Shown: positions 1 to 7,819, counted from the first letter of the stretch. The stretch is DNA of 49,695 nucleotides from Treponema sp. UBA6988 (GCA_002448445.1 DJYC01000009.1:1-49695); one strand, 5' to 3'. Notes: generated by a model not told the origin, from the letters alone. Program-made: numbers and translations.

Positions 1-24
1 AGGAGGCCGCCGGCTTTTTTTTAT
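1..24 (+). terminator. Possible 3' arm of a terminator cut by the window edge
   Basis: A GC-rich run (GGCCGCCGGC) is followed directly by eight T. This is the shape of the 3' half of a rho-independent terminator whose 5' arm would lie outside the window. It cannot be confirmed without the upstream bases. Confidence 0.3.
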
Positions 25-59
25 TTTTCTTAATCTAATCACATACTACAAACAGTTTC

Positions 60-330
60 CATCTGGCCGCGGTTCCTATCCGCGGGATTCTGTAGCCTTC
101 GGTGCCTTGCGTCGGGGGACGCTGCCTTTGGGCACAATGCAGGGCGAGAAGGCTTTCGGGCAGGCTTGGCCCTGCGTTTTTATGCGGAAACCCATGGCTT
201 GCAGGTTGTGAAAGGCTGCTGGATATGGCATATTAATATGCGGCAGGGATTGGAGGGGCCCGCCGCAGGCGGGTTGCGCCAGCAATGGAGCGGGTAGGGT
301 CCCGCGGAACCCCGGAAAGCCCACACAAAG
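60..330 (-). repeat. Intergenic repeat region, GC-rich element copy (minus orientation)
   Basis: No gene is convincing in 25-414. Bases 247-320 read GGATTGGAGGGG at one end and CCCCGGAAAGC at the other, a minus-orientation copy of the GC-rich element seen elsewhere in the window. Upstream are several small hairpins: CCGCGG at 67-72 with 80-85, GCGTC/GACGC at 110-123, and GCAGGGC at 139-145 with GCCCTGC at 169-175 followed by a short T run. Short open frames across here run through the repeat and lack ribosome-binding sites. Confidence 0.6.
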
Positions 331-414
331 GGCATATTTTCTTTGCAGGGAGAGGAACCGCTGTAAAGATGGCAGTGCCGCAAAAATAATAAAAAAGAGA
401 ATTATAAGAAAAAT

Positions 415-1041
415 CTATAGCTGGCGTATTGAGTAGTGAATTTTTCCGAGGATGCGGATGTCGGTACTTTGGACGCTTTCGGTCATTTCCTTGTAATCCG
501 GGTTGTCGGATATGATGTGCCACAAATTGTTGTCGCGGTGCAATCGTTTTATAAAGCCCGAGCCCTTGTACTGGAGCGCGTATATTCCGTCCTTGTTTTG
601 CCAGCCGATGCCGTCGCAGATTACGATGTCGCCGTCAAAGAGGGTGCTTTCCATGCTGTCGCCGTGGACAGTGAGGGCTGCGGCTGTGGAGGCGTATTCC
701 CTTAGCCGGCTTGGAACTGGGATGTAGCCGCTTATGCTGTCTTCGTCGGGGAGAAATTCGCCCTTTCCTGCGCTCAGCAGCTGGTCGTAGAGCGGGACCT
801 GTAATATAGAAGAAGATTCTCCGTTTGCGTATTCTTCACCGAGCAAGTCCTCTATGCGGCAATCAAGAGCTTGGGCGATTCGGTATGCGGTGTCAACACC
901 CGGGAAGCGTTTGTAGTAAATCATGTTCCTGAGGGTTTGCAGGTTGACGTCTGTTTTTAGGCAGAGCCACTGCTGCAAAAGTCCCTTTGCCTTTAGCTGC
1001 TGCTTTACGTTGTTCCAAAAAATAGAGCTCTTTGAATCCAT
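415..1041 (-). CDS. HTH / S24-peptidase-type transcriptional repressor
   Basis: A 208-residue cytoplasmic regulator of the phage-repressor (CI/C2-like, LexA-fold) type. The N-terminal part (about residues 1-70) looks like an XRE-type helix-turn-helix (VNLQTLRNMIYYKRFPGV). The C-terminal half is an S24 domain with the serine motif VHGDSMESTLFDGD and the lysine in SGFIKRLHR, which together form the Ser-Lys dyad of this family. An Ala-Gly pair (LLSAGKGEF) lies in the linker where self-cleaving members are cut. It is not LexA: the DNA-binding half is XRE-like and no SOS gene cluster is adjacent. I start it at the ATG at 1041. A TTG 18 bases upstream is open but overlaps the promoter. Its -10 ends seven bases before the ATG, so the message may have no leader. 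Targets are unknown; repeated AATCCC motifs in the adjacent divergent promoter region are candidates. Confidence 0.85.
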   Translation of the reverse strand: MDSKSSIFWNNVKQQLKAKGLLQQWLCLKTDVNLQTLRNMIYYKRFPGVDTAYRIAQALDCRIEDLLGEEYANGESSSILQVPLYDQLLSAGKGEFLPDEDSISGYIPVPSRLREYASTAAALTVHGDSMESTLFDGDIVICDGIGWQNKDGIYALQYKGSGFIKRLHRDNNLWHIISDNPDYKEMTESVQSTDIRILGKIHYSIRQL

Positions 1042-1047
1042 AAGAAA

Positions 1048-1076
1048 ACTATAGCACAATTTTTTATTTTTGAAAA
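1048..1076 (-). promoter_or_regulatory. Promoter of the S24 repressor gene
   Basis: On the minus strand, TTTTCA (1071-1076) lies 17 bases from TATAGT (1048-1053), which has an upstream TG (TGCTATAGT, extended -10). The expected transcript start is about base 1041, the ATG itself. The match to consensus is moderate. Confidence 0.45.
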
Positions 1077-1131
1077 TCCCTTTTTTGTGAAAATAATATA
1101 CTTTTTTGAGGATTTTCTATTGACAAATCCC
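1072..1131. promoter_or_regulatory. Candidate operator region between divergent promoters
   Basis: GAAAATCC (1072-1079) and GGATTTTC (1110-1117) form an exact 8-base inverted repeat, and AATCCC recurs at 1075-1080 and 1126-1131. The sites overlap the repressor's own -35 and the divergent plus-strand -35, as expected for an autoregulated switch. This is inference from position only. Confidence 0.35.
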
Positions 1132-1147
1132 TAAAAAAGGATATAAT
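1120..1147 (+). promoter_or_regulatory. Strong sigma-70-type promoter divergent from the repressor
   Basis: TTGACA (1120-1125) and TATAAT (1142-1147), both perfect consensus, are separated by 16 bases. No coding region follows at a usual distance. The transcript would start near 1154 and run into a hairpin plus T run ending about 1273. Confidence 0.7.
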
Positions 1148-1153
1148 GATAAT

Positions 1154-1273
1154 TGTCCTGTTAAAGCAAGATGAATCCCATTTCTTCTTTGCTGACCCAT
1201 ATATATTCCACTTGCCGCATAAAGTTGAGCTTTTAATCCCACGGAAGTGAGACTTTTTGCGGCTACCTTTTTT
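1154..1273 (+). ncRNA. Candidate small RNA of about 120 nt
   Basis: A transcript from the strong promoter at 1120-1147 would end at a long stem: GCCGCATAAAGT (1214-1225) pairs with ACTTTTTGCGGC (1252-1263) with one mismatch, followed by a T run at 1268-1273. Inside is a small hairpin with a GGAA tetraloop (CAC/GTG). The only short frame (a 21-codon frame from 1171) has no ribosome-binding site. It does not show the conserved core of SRP RNA, tmRNA or RNase P RNA. 6S RNA cannot be ruled out by eye. Confidence 0.4.
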
Positions 1274-1348
1274 GTTTGATGTATTGTTTTTATTTTTCAC
1301 TGGACGCTTAGAGGCAGGATGCATACTGTAAACTCTGTTGTAGGGTAA

Positions 1349-1524
1349 TGATGGAAACTTTTCTATTCATTTTTTTAGCCTTTTTATTGGCTGCAAAAGT
1401 GCAATGGTTAAAATATCTGCTGATGCAATTCCAGAAGGCTGTAGCAATGCAGTTTTGCTCATGCAGAATATAGGCTTTCCTCCCGTCAAACCCGACTGCA
1501 GTAATTGTTGAATTTTCACCTTGA
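1349..1524 (+). pseudogene. Remnant of a small lipoprotein-like gene
   Basis: One frame reads a hydrophobic stretch, then FIGCKS (a lipobox-like site), then about 40 residues rich in Cys and ending in a stop (TGA, 1522-1524). It has no start codon in frame. An ATG at 1352 starts in a neighbouring frame with a similar hydrophobic run, as if a frameshift separated the signal peptide start from the body. I cannot name a family. It may equally be chance coding. Confidence 0.25.
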
Positions 1525-1590
1525 TTATGTTGAAGAAATGCGTATCATTTTTTATGCTAGGAAGTGCGTAAAAGGAAAGGGGATGATTTT

Positions 1591-1848
1591 ATGGGCTTGG
1601 ACGGTGCAAAAATTATAGATGGCGATTTGGCAAATGATATATATAATGATTTTATGTCTCTTTATTTTGATAATATTAGCAAGACATACACCTGCACAAA
1701 CAAAGAGGGGCTTGTAACACTGCAGAACGGATAGGCCTATTACTATGACGGAAAAAGGTTGAATGACGTGTGGCTTGTAAAGAAGGTGTCCGACAGCGCG
1801 CTGATTAAAGATATCAAGAACGCACCGTATTACAATCCAGAAAAATAG
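1591..1848 (+). pseudogene. Small gene interrupted by an in-frame TAG
   Basis: An ATG at 1591 preceded by a purine-rich ribosome-binding site (GGAAAGGGG, about 1574-1582) opens a 47-codon frame that stops at TAG (1732-1734). The same frame then continues with 37 more codons of credible protein sequence (AYYYDGKRLNDVWLVKKV...) to a second TAG at 1846-1848, followed at once by a small hairpin and T-rich stretch. The continuity suggests one gene of about 85 codons broken by a single nonsense change. The product is not recognised. Confidence 0.45.
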
Positions 1849-1864
1849 GAGTTTGCTCCTGTTT
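1847..1864 (+). terminator. Weak hairpin terminator after the broken gene
   Basis: AGGAG (1847-1851) and CTCCT (1856-1860) form a five-pair stem with loop TTTG, followed by GTTTT. It overlaps the final stop codon of the interrupted frame. A second terminator-like structure (CGGAAA 1902-1907 with TTTCCG 1912-1917, T run 1923-1929) follows. Confidence 0.4.
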
Positions 1865-2043
1865 TGGTAAAATTATACTCAGCCCCTTTTCGGGAATCGT
1901 TCGGAAAGTTTTTTCCGGGCGGTTTTTTTGTACTTAACATGGGGCTTGACCTTTGGAAGTGCAGGAAAATAGCCCAAAAATAGGGGGGGCTGCTTTGTGA
2001 GACAGAAAATTAACAAAAATATGCAAAAAATTCTTATTTCGTA

Positions 2044-2072
2044 TTGACAAAGTTTTTCCAACTCAATATAAT
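2044..2072 (+). promoter_or_regulatory. Promoter of tRNA-Asn
   Basis: TTGACA (2044-2049), a 17-base spacer and TATAAT (2067-2072): perfect consensus, about 38 bases upstream of the tRNA. Confidence 0.8.
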
Positions 2073-2110
2073 ACCATTATTCGATTTGCAAAGTTCTTTT
2101 GCTAATGAAT

Positions 2111-2183
2111 GCTCCCTTAGCTCAGTCGGTAGAGCAACGGACTGTTAATCCGTGTGTCGCTGGTTCAAGCCCAGCAGGGGGCG
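2111..2183 (+). tRNA. tRNA-Asn (anticodon GTT)
   Basis: A complete 73-base cloverleaf. The acceptor stem GCTCCCT pairs with AGGGGGC (2176-2182, one G-T pair) with discriminator G. The anticodon stem ACGGA/TCCGT holds the loop CTGTTAA with anticodon GTT. The T-arm carries the usual GGTTCAAGCC. CCA is not encoded. A terminator follows eight bases later. Confidence 0.95.
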
Positions 2184-2192
2184 GATGAAATG

Positions 2193-2219
2193 GACACCTT
2201 TCGGGGTGTCTTTTTTTTT
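2193..2219 (+). terminator. Rho-independent terminator of tRNA-Asn
   Basis: GACACC (2193-2198) pairs with GGTGTC (2205-2210), followed by nine T. Confidence 0.85.
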
Positions 2220-2246
2220 GCCCACTAAAGCAATGTCTTAAAAAAC

Positions 2247-2275
2247 TTGACATATACACATTCCAGACTTAAAAT
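2247..2275 (+). promoter_or_regulatory. Promoter of the SUMF1-like lipoprotein gene
   Basis: TTGACA (2247-2252), 17-base spacer, TAAAAT (2270-2275). The start would be near 2282, leaving a leader of about 184 bases before the ATG at 2466. I recognise no riboswitch in that leader. Confidence 0.55.
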
Positions 2276-2465
2276 TAATTAAATTGCATAGAAAAAAGTG
2301 TGGGAGTAAGAATAAAGTTTTTTCTTGATATGAATTGTTCTGCAGGGCAAAATTTGCAATTAGCCCATAGTCTGTTTTTATAAAACCTGTAACTACGCCC
2401 GGATTTTTCTTTTTAAGATTTTCCAGTTTTTTTTGTTTTTAAATAAAACGTCGGAGGATTTGTTT

Positions 2466-3506
2466 ATGAAAAAAAGTGTATGGTTTTATGTAATGCTCGC
2501 GGTCGGTGCTCTTCTGGCTTCCTGTGGAGGTGGCGGGGGCTCTGATGATGACGACGCGACACCTGTTGCGGAAAGAGCCGGAAGTGTAGTTGAAGTTCCT
2601 GGCTTTGTGAAGGTTGAAGGCGGTACTGTAGTAGGTGGTGATAAATATACCGTGATTGACCCTTATAATCAGGAGACTCATATTTCAAGGGGTGCGTTCG
2701 TAGCTGGACGTACGGTAACAATATCCTCTTTCTACATTTGCGAACACGAGGTGACGCAGGGCGAGTACGAGCAATACTGCAGCTACGGAAGAAACCAACC
2801 CAGCACCATTTATGGAGTTGGTGAAAACTATCCAGTCTATAGTGTAAGCTGGTACGATGCACTTGTCTACTGCAACAAACGCAGCATTGCGGAAGGGCTT
2901 ACACCCTGCTATAGGATAAACGGAGCTACGGACCCTGATGAATGGGGAAGTGTTCCGACAGATGACAATGCTGTGTGGAATTCCGCTTCATGCGACTTTA
3001 CCGCAAACGGCTACCGCTTGCCTACGGAAGTGGAATGGGAATATGCAGCCCGTGGAGGAGCTTCTGGTTGTGCTAAGGAGAATCCAAATAAGTATGCAGG
3101 ATGTAACGACAGTGAAAGCTTAGAATACTATGCATGGTATCCCGCTAATAGTAACCAAACGACTCATGAGGTAAAAGCAAAGAGACCAAATGAACTTAAT
3201 CTTTACGACATGACAGGAAATGTAAGTGAATGGTGCTGGGATGTCTATAATAGTGGGATAGACAATGCAACCCCGTCGACAGGTCCAGTTTATGAATTTT
3301 CAAATTCGTCGCGTGCTAGAGTAACTGTAATTCATATTACGGTACCTAAAGAAATTGATAGACCGACGAATTTAGTGCGTGCTGCAAGAGGAGGAAGTTC
3401 TTTCCATCCATTGGCTTTTTGCCCGATATCGAATCGTCATAACGATGGTCGTCCGCATCTGAGTTTTTCAATGAGGGGCTTCCGCTTGGTTCGTTCTTCT
3501 TTGTAG
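2466..3506 (+). CDS. SUMF1 / FGE-like lipoprotein
   Basis: A 346-residue exported lipoprotein: the signal peptide ends in the lipobox LLASC, followed by a Gly-rich and Asp-rich linker. From about residue 50 it carries a formylglycine-generating-enzyme-like (SUMF1) fold, with the family landmarks EHEVTQGEY, YPVYSVSWYDALVYCNK, YRLPTEVEWEYAARGG, LYDMTGNVSEWCWD, and the closing RAARGGSS...RGFRLVRS. The start at 2466 is set by GGAGG at 2453-2457 and by the signal peptide; a TTG 33 bases upstream is open but unsuitable. Of the two cysteines that oxidise substrate in true FGE, the second position keeps Cys (AFCPIS) but the first appears to be His, so sulfatase activation is unlikely. Spirochaetes carry many such non-catalytic relatives; a binding role at the cell surface is possible but not shown. 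Confidence 0.85.
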   Translation: MKKSVWFYVMLAVGALLASCGGGGGSDDDDATPVAERAGSVVEVPGFVKVEGGTVVGGDKYTVIDPYNQETHISRGAFVAGRTVTISSFYICEHEVTQGEYEQYCSYGRNQPSTIYGVGENYPVYSVSWYDALVYCNKRSIAEGLTPCYRINGATDPDEWGSVPTDDNAVWNSASCDFTANGYRLPTEVEWEYAARGGASGCAKENPNKYAGCNDSESLEYYAWYPANSNQTTHEVKAKRPNELNLYDMTGNVSEWCWDVYNSGIDNATPSTGPVYEFSNSSRARVTVIHITVPKEIDRPTNLVRAARGGSSFHPLAFCPISNRHNDGRPHLSFSMRGFRLVRSSL

Positions 3507-3579
3507 CAAATTTTGTATATTTTATCCCGAAGTTTTGCTTTTTCTGTTGGCATTTTCTTTCCCGAAAGGCCTGTAGCGC

Positions 3580-3644
3580 GGATTGGAGGGGGCCGAAGGC
3601 GTGCGGAGCACCGCGCCCGGTTAGGGGGCAAGCCCCGGAAAGCC
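3580..3644 (-). repeat. GC-rich intergenic element copy
   Basis: Starts with GGATTGGAGGGGGC and ends with AGCCCCGGAAAGCC: a short minus-orientation copy of the dispersed element. It fills the gap between the SUMF1-like gene and ftsY. Confidence 0.6.
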
Positions 3645-3803
3645 GGATATGAGTTTGGCGTGCGGTTTGGGGTGGGGCTGGCGGTAAAAGATGAGGTCTA
3701 GCTCCAAAAAAGAAATAAAATTATCTACTATAATATGTCTTGTTCCTGCGTTGCTTTTTTGTCCATAAATTGTTAGAATGGAAGGAAGTGAATGGAGTAG
3801 AAC

Positions 3804-4676
3804 ATGGGCAAAATTTCTTTTGCGGAGAAAGTAAAGTCGATTTTTAGCCGCAGTAAGATTCAGGATGAGAATTTTTTTGAGGACCTTGAGGATGCGCTGA
3901 TTGAAGGCGATATTGGCGCTAAGACTACGGTGGAGATTATTGATTCGCTTGAGGAAAAATGCCGCGAGAATAAGTCCCTTGACGAGCATTCAGCCCTTGA
4001 GGAGCTTAAGAAGATGCTGCTTCCGCATTTGAGGCGGGCAAATCTTGAAATTCAGGACGGTAAGGTGAACGTTTGGATGATTCTTGGCGTTAACGGCGTG
4101 GGAAAGACTACCAGTGCGGCAAAGATTGCAAAGCTTTATGCGGATAAAGGTACAAATGTGATTCTTTCTGCTTCCGATACATTCAGGGCGGCGGCTGTTG
4201 ACCAGATTTCCATGCACGGTGAGAGGCTTGGCATTCGCGTTGTTAGGCACCAGATGGGTAGCGATCCTTCTTCCGTTGTTTTTGATGCGGGGGAGGCTTG
4301 CAGGGCAGCAGGCGGCGGTCTTGTGATTGCAGATACTGCGGGAAGGCTTCACAATAAGGAGAATCTTGTTAACGAGCTTAAGAAGATTGACCGTGTTGCT
4401 TCTTCCAAGGCTGATTCTGGCTGCTACAAGAAGATTCTTGTGGTGGACGCTACTACGGGGCAGAATGCGCTTAGGCAGGCGGAGGTCTTTAACGAGGCTG
4501 TTGGTCTTGATGCCGTTGTCCTTACAAAGTACGATTCTACTGCAAAGGGTGGTGCTCTTGTTCCTATTGGTAAGGAGCTGGGGCTTCCTTTTGCTTTTGT
4601 ATGCACAGGTGAAAAATACGGCGACATTTCTTTCTTTGACCCGGATTCATATCTTGACGAATTCCTTGGGCTCTAA
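3804..4676 (+). CDS. ftsY: Signal recognition particle receptor FtsY
   Basis: The 290-residue SRP receptor GTPase that docks ribosome-SRP complexes at the inner membrane for co-translational insertion. It has a short N domain (1-80) and an NG GTPase: GVNGVGKTT (95-103), DTFRAAAVDQ, DTAGRLHNK, TKYDSTAKGG and the closing GTGEKYGD...FDPDSYLDEFL. It lacks the long acidic A domain of E. coli FtsY, like many short FtsY proteins. The ATG at 3804 is preceded by a GGAAGGAAG-like purine run. It opens a plus-strand cluster that continues with an unknown gene and lolCDE, a fitting neighbourhood for envelope biogenesis. Confidence 0.97.
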   Translation: MGKISFAEKVKSIFSRSKIQDENFFEDLEDALIEGDIGAKTTVEIIDSLEEKCRENKSLDEHSALEELKKMLLPHLRRANLEIQDGKVNVWMILGVNGVGKTTSAAKIAKLYADKGTNVILSASDTFRAAAVDQISMHGERLGIRVVRHQMGSDPSSVVFDAGEACRAAGGGLVIADTAGRLHNKENLVNELKKIDRVASSKADSGCYKKILVVDATTGQNALRQAEVFNEAVGLDAVVLTKYDSTAKGGALVPIGKELGLPFAFVCTGEKYGDISFFDPDSYLDEFLGL

Positions 4677-4730
4677 GGCTTTGTAGGGTGCTTTAGGGCT
4701 TTCGGTTCGTGGGGTTGTCGGTTTTTGCGT

Positions 4731-5807
4731 ATGGATTTTGAAGCGGTAATCCTTTCCTTTTATTTGCTTTTTCCTCAGGTTCATCCATGGCAGGCCCGCT
4801 TTGATTCTGCCTTTAAGAAGGATGGGCTTTCTGTTAACGTTAAGCAGGATGTGAGGAAGGAAATTATTGGCGTGCTTGATTCATACAACAGGGCTCTTGT
4901 TCCGTCCGACGCTTCCATTCCGGTGGACGACAGCATTCTTGACACGCTGGGCACTGTTGCGGTGCAGTACAAGAATTCCAGCGGCAAGCTTAGGCTTTTT
5001 GAGTATGGGGATGAGCAGCTTGCACTTACGCCTTCTGTGAACGGTGGCAGGGGGATTGTTAGCGTTAACGGTGAATATGTTACGCGTACTCTTTTTGACG
5101 AGGCCTTTAGGAAGACGGAAAAAATCTCCTGGAAGCAGGGGGCGGGGCTGCCTTTTATTGCAAACAGGAAGACTTATCTTTACCGCGATCCGCTGCCAAA
5201 GGGTGGCTTTTTGAAGAAAAATCCAGGCGGGAGGAGGGGAGAGGCTTCCGGTCAGAATTCGGGCGGAAAGTCCGTGCCTGTGCCTTCAAGGCCTCTTGAC
5301 CAGTATTCAAGGACGCCGGTTAGCCTTTGGGACGAGGACTTTGAGAAGAAGAAGATTCAGGACGTTAAGTTTGATTCCCGGGGCAATCCCATGCGCATAG
5401 ACTTTTACGATGTTGTTACGGATGAGGAGAGCAAGAAGGAGGAAAAGCTTCTTGTAAAGACGAGGCTTTCTTCTTTTGACGGCAGCGACAGGGTTCTTTC
5501 CGAAGAGGAGAGGCTTTTCTTTAAGAAGATGGATCCCCTGCGGCAGACTATGACCAAGGATGCCTTTCTTACGAGAAAGAACGTGTATACATACAAGCCG
5601 TCTTCGGACATTCCCGACTGCAAGTTTTATGAGGACGGGGTTCTTAGGATGGAGACTGTATACAGCAAGAACGAAAACTATACTGAAACCGTCTATTTTG
5701 ACGGAGGTTTTTCTATAAAGGCCGTTTACAAGGATGGCGTAAAGGTAGAGGAGATTGCCTATTCAAACGGCGGCGAAAGCTACAGGAGAAAATTTGATGA
5801 CAGGTAG
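4731..5807 (+). CDS. Unknown protein between ftsY and lolC
   Basis: A 358-residue protein I do not recognise. The N-terminus has a weakly hydrophobic segment (about residues 4-20) that could be a signal peptide, but it carries an early acidic pair and no lipobox. The middle is charged and low in hydrophobics (GGFLKKNPGGRRGE...). The C-terminal 150 residues alternate Tyr/Phe with Gly/Asp in short strand-like units (CKFYEDGVLRMETVYSKN, YTETVYFDGG), resembling MORN-like beta repeats. The stop overlaps the lolC start by 11 bases, so it is translated with the Lol genes. An envelope role linked to lipoprotein export is an inference from position. The ATG at 4731 has a poor ribosome-binding site; a TTG at 4725 is the alternative. 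Confidence 0.75.
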   Translation: MDFEAVILSFYLLFPQVHPWQARFDSAFKKDGLSVNVKQDVRKEIIGVLDSYNRALVPSDASIPVDDSILDTLGTVAVQYKNSSGKLRLFEYGDEQLALTPSVNGGRGIVSVNGEYVTRTLFDEAFRKTEKISWKQGAGLPFIANRKTYLYRDPLPKGGFLKKNPGGRRGEASGQNSGGKSVPVPSRPLDQYSRTPVSLWDEDFEKKKIQDVKFDSRGNPMRIDFYDVVTDEESKKEEKLLVKTRLSSFDGSDRVLSEEERLFFKKMDPLRQTMTKDAFLTRKNVYTYKPSSDIPDCKFYEDGVLRMETVYSKNENYTETVYFDGGFSIKAVYKDGVKVEEIAYSNGGESYRRKFDDR

Positions 5808-7098
5808 GAAGATTTTTTCTTCGCTAAAGTGGATTTATTATGTTTCCAGAAGGTTCAGCAAGGTGGACAGGAAGGGGCGCACTGCGGTAACATCCGCCCT
5901 TGCTTCTTTGGGGGTGGGATTCGGCGTGCTTGCGCTCATAGTTGTAATTGGCGTGATGAACGGATTCCAGATGGAATTCATAGACGCGATTATGGAGATA
6001 AGCTCCTATCATGTCCGCGTGGAAAATCAGGATGACTACGAGGAATTTTGTGCCTGGTGTGAAGGCCAAAAGGTGCAGGTTAGGGGCAGCACTTCATTCT
6101 ACGAGGCCCAGGCTTTGGTGGTTGGCCCTTCCGGCAGCGAGAGTGCGGCTTTGATCCGTGCCATTGGCAAGGACGTTATGACAGACGACCCCGGCTTTGC
6201 TTCCGAGGTTCACATGGTTTCCGGTTCCTTTGACTTGTCTGCCCCGGATTCAATCGTTCTTGGTAGCGAGCTTGCCCGTTTGCTTAAGGCTAGGGTTGGC
6301 GACAGCATTAATATTTTTGCCCTTAGCGGTTCAAGCGACGTTAGCCTTTTTTCTTCCGACAGGAATTTTACGGTTGCGGGAATTTTCCACTGCGGCTATT
6401 CGGACATAAATGCAAGCTTTTCATTTATAAACACGGAGGCTGGTCAGGCTAATTTTGGGAAGGGTGCAAAGAAGGTGATTGGCGTGAAGCTTGCCGATTC
6501 TTCACGTGATGCACTTTTTATAAGCGGTGTGGAAAAGGCCTTCCCTTCTGCCAAGGTTGAAAGCTGGAGGAATTTTAACCGCTCCTTTTTTGGTGCCCTG
6601 CGCGTGGAAAAGAACATCATAATGCTTCTGGTTCTTCTTATTTTTGTGGTGGTTGCTGTTAACATATACAATGCCATGCGGAGGATGGTTTACGAGAGGC
6701 GCGAGGAGATTGCAGTTCTTAGTGCTCTTGGCGGAACAAAGCCCCAGGTTCAGGCAGTCTTCATCGTGAAGGGATTTACCACGGGCTTTTTCGGCGCAGT
6801 TCCAGGTCTTATTGCTGGCCTGCTTTTGTGCGCAAACATGGGAAGCGTCTTTATGTTCCTTTCCAAGCTTCAGTTTTATGCTACCTACTTTTTTATTATG
6901 CTGACCAATCCTGCAAATGCCTCTTATGTTTCAGAAAACCCTATGTTCAGGATATACGCTTCCATTCCGGCTCGTACCGTGTTCAGCGAGGTGGCTGCTA
7001 TATTTTTCTTTGGCATATTTTCTTCGCTTGCTTCTTCGTGGCTTGCGGGGCGTGAAATCCTAAAGCTAAATGTTTCGGAGGTTCTTAGGGATGAGTGA
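5797..7098 (+). CDS. lolC: Lipoprotein-releasing ABC transporter permease (LolC/E family)
   Basis: A 433-residue inner-membrane permease of the FtsX/MacB fold that, with LolD and a second permease, extracts lipoproteins from the inner membrane. It has an N-terminal transmembrane helix (GVLALIVVIGVMNGFQ), a large periplasmic domain (about 60-260) and three C-terminal helices. The cytoplasmic YERREEIAVLSALGGTKPQVQAVF segment is the family's coupling region. I start at ATG 5797 (MTGRKIFSS), which overlaps the upstream stop and has AGGAG a short distance before it. It overlaps lolD by 8 bases. LolC and LolE cannot be told apart by eye; the name is by position. Confidence 0.9.
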   Translation: MTGRKIFSSLKWIYYVSRRFSKVDRKGRTAVTSALASLGVGFGVLALIVVIGVMNGFQMEFIDAIMEISSYHVRVENQDDYEEFCAWCEGQKVQVRGSTSFYEAQALVVGPSGSESAALIRAIGKDVMTDDPGFASEVHMVSGSFDLSAPDSIVLGSELARLLKARVGDSINIFALSGSSDVSLFSSDRNFTVAGIFHCGYSDINASFSFINTEAGQANFGKGAKKVIGVKLADSSRDALFISGVEKAFPSAKVESWRNFNRSFFGALRVEKNIIMLLVLLIFVVVAVNIYNAMRRMVYERREEIAVLSALGGTKPQVQAVFIVKGFTTGFFGAVPGLIAGLLLCANMGSVFMFLSKLQFYATYFFIMLTNPANASYVSENPMFRIYASIPARTVFSEVAAIFFFGIFSSLASSWLAGREILKLNVSEVLRDE

Positions 7099-7819
7099 TT
7101 CAAAAGATATAATTGTTCGCGTGGAGAATTTGGAAAAGACTTACCGTACTCAGATAGAAAGCCTTACTATATTGAAGAACCTTAACATGAGCGTTACCCG
7201 TGGCTCCAAGTGCGTGATTGTTGGTAGGAGCGGCAGCGGAAAGTCTACCCTGCTGAATATAATCGGCGGTTTGGACAGCGCTACCTGCGGTTCTGTTACT
7301 GTTGACGGCATTCAGGTTGCAAGCATGGCGGAGGAGGAGCTTACCCACTACAGGCAGAAGGTTCTGGGGCTTGTATTCCAGTTCCACTACCTGCTTAAGG
7401 ATTTTACCGCTTTGGAGAACGTGTTTCTTCCCTGCTACATGGCGGGCGAAAAAAAGAAGCTTGCTATAGAAAAGGCAAAGTCACTTTTGCGCGACGTTGG
7501 GCTTGAGGACCGCATGAACCATCTTCCGTCTGAGCTTTCTGGCGGTGAGAGGCAGAGGGTTGCGGTTGCGCGCTGCCTTGTTAACGACCCGGAGCTTATT
7601 CTTGCGGACGAGCCGACCGGAAACCTTGACCCGGCAAACGCGGCTCTTATAGGAGACCTTTTGTTCAGCATGGCGGACAAGTACAAAAAGACCCTTATAC
7701 TTGTTACCCACGACATGAACCTTGCTTCCAAGGGGGATGTGCGCTACTTTATAAAGGACGGAAAGCTTTCTTCTGCAGACGGGGCTGCGGACGCTGAAAA
7801 TCCGGGGGAAAATCAATGA
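7091..7819 (+). CDS. lolD: Lipoprotein-releasing ABC transporter ATPase LolD
   Basis: A 242-residue ABC ATPase that powers the two flanking permeases. It has Walker A GRSGSGKST (45-53), a Q-loop (LVFQFHYLL), the signature LSGGERQRVAVAR, Walker B LILADEPTGNLD and a switch His (LVTHDM). The LSGGERQRVA and DEPTGNLD forms are typical of the MacB/LolD/FtsE branch. GGAGG at 7078-7082 favours the ATG at 7091 (MSDSKDII) over one 21 bases upstream. Its stop overlaps the lolE start as ATGA. Confidence 0.95.
   Translation: MSDSKDIIVRVENLEKTYRTQIESLTILKNLNMSVTRGSKCVIVGRSGSGKSTLLNIIGGLDSATCGSVTVDGIQVASMAEEELTHYRQKVLGLVFQFHYLLKDFTALENVFLPCYMAGEKKKLAIEKAKSLLRDVGLEDRMNHLPSELSGGERQRVAVARCLVNDPELILADEPTGNLDPANAALIGDLLFSMADKYKKTLILVTHDMNLASKGDVRYFIKDGKLSSADGAADAENPGENQ

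Noticed and set aside
76..523. Short minus-strand open frames in the first 500 bases
   Set aside because: They lie on GC-rich repeat sequence and lack ribosome-binding sites and protein-like composition.
415..1041. LexA
   Set aside because: The DNA-binding half is XRE-like, and no SOS box or damage-gene cluster surrounds it. It fits a phage-type S24 repressor better.
2282..2465. Riboswitch in the leader of the SUMF1-like gene
   Set aside because: The leader is long, but no known aptamer core could be matched by eye.
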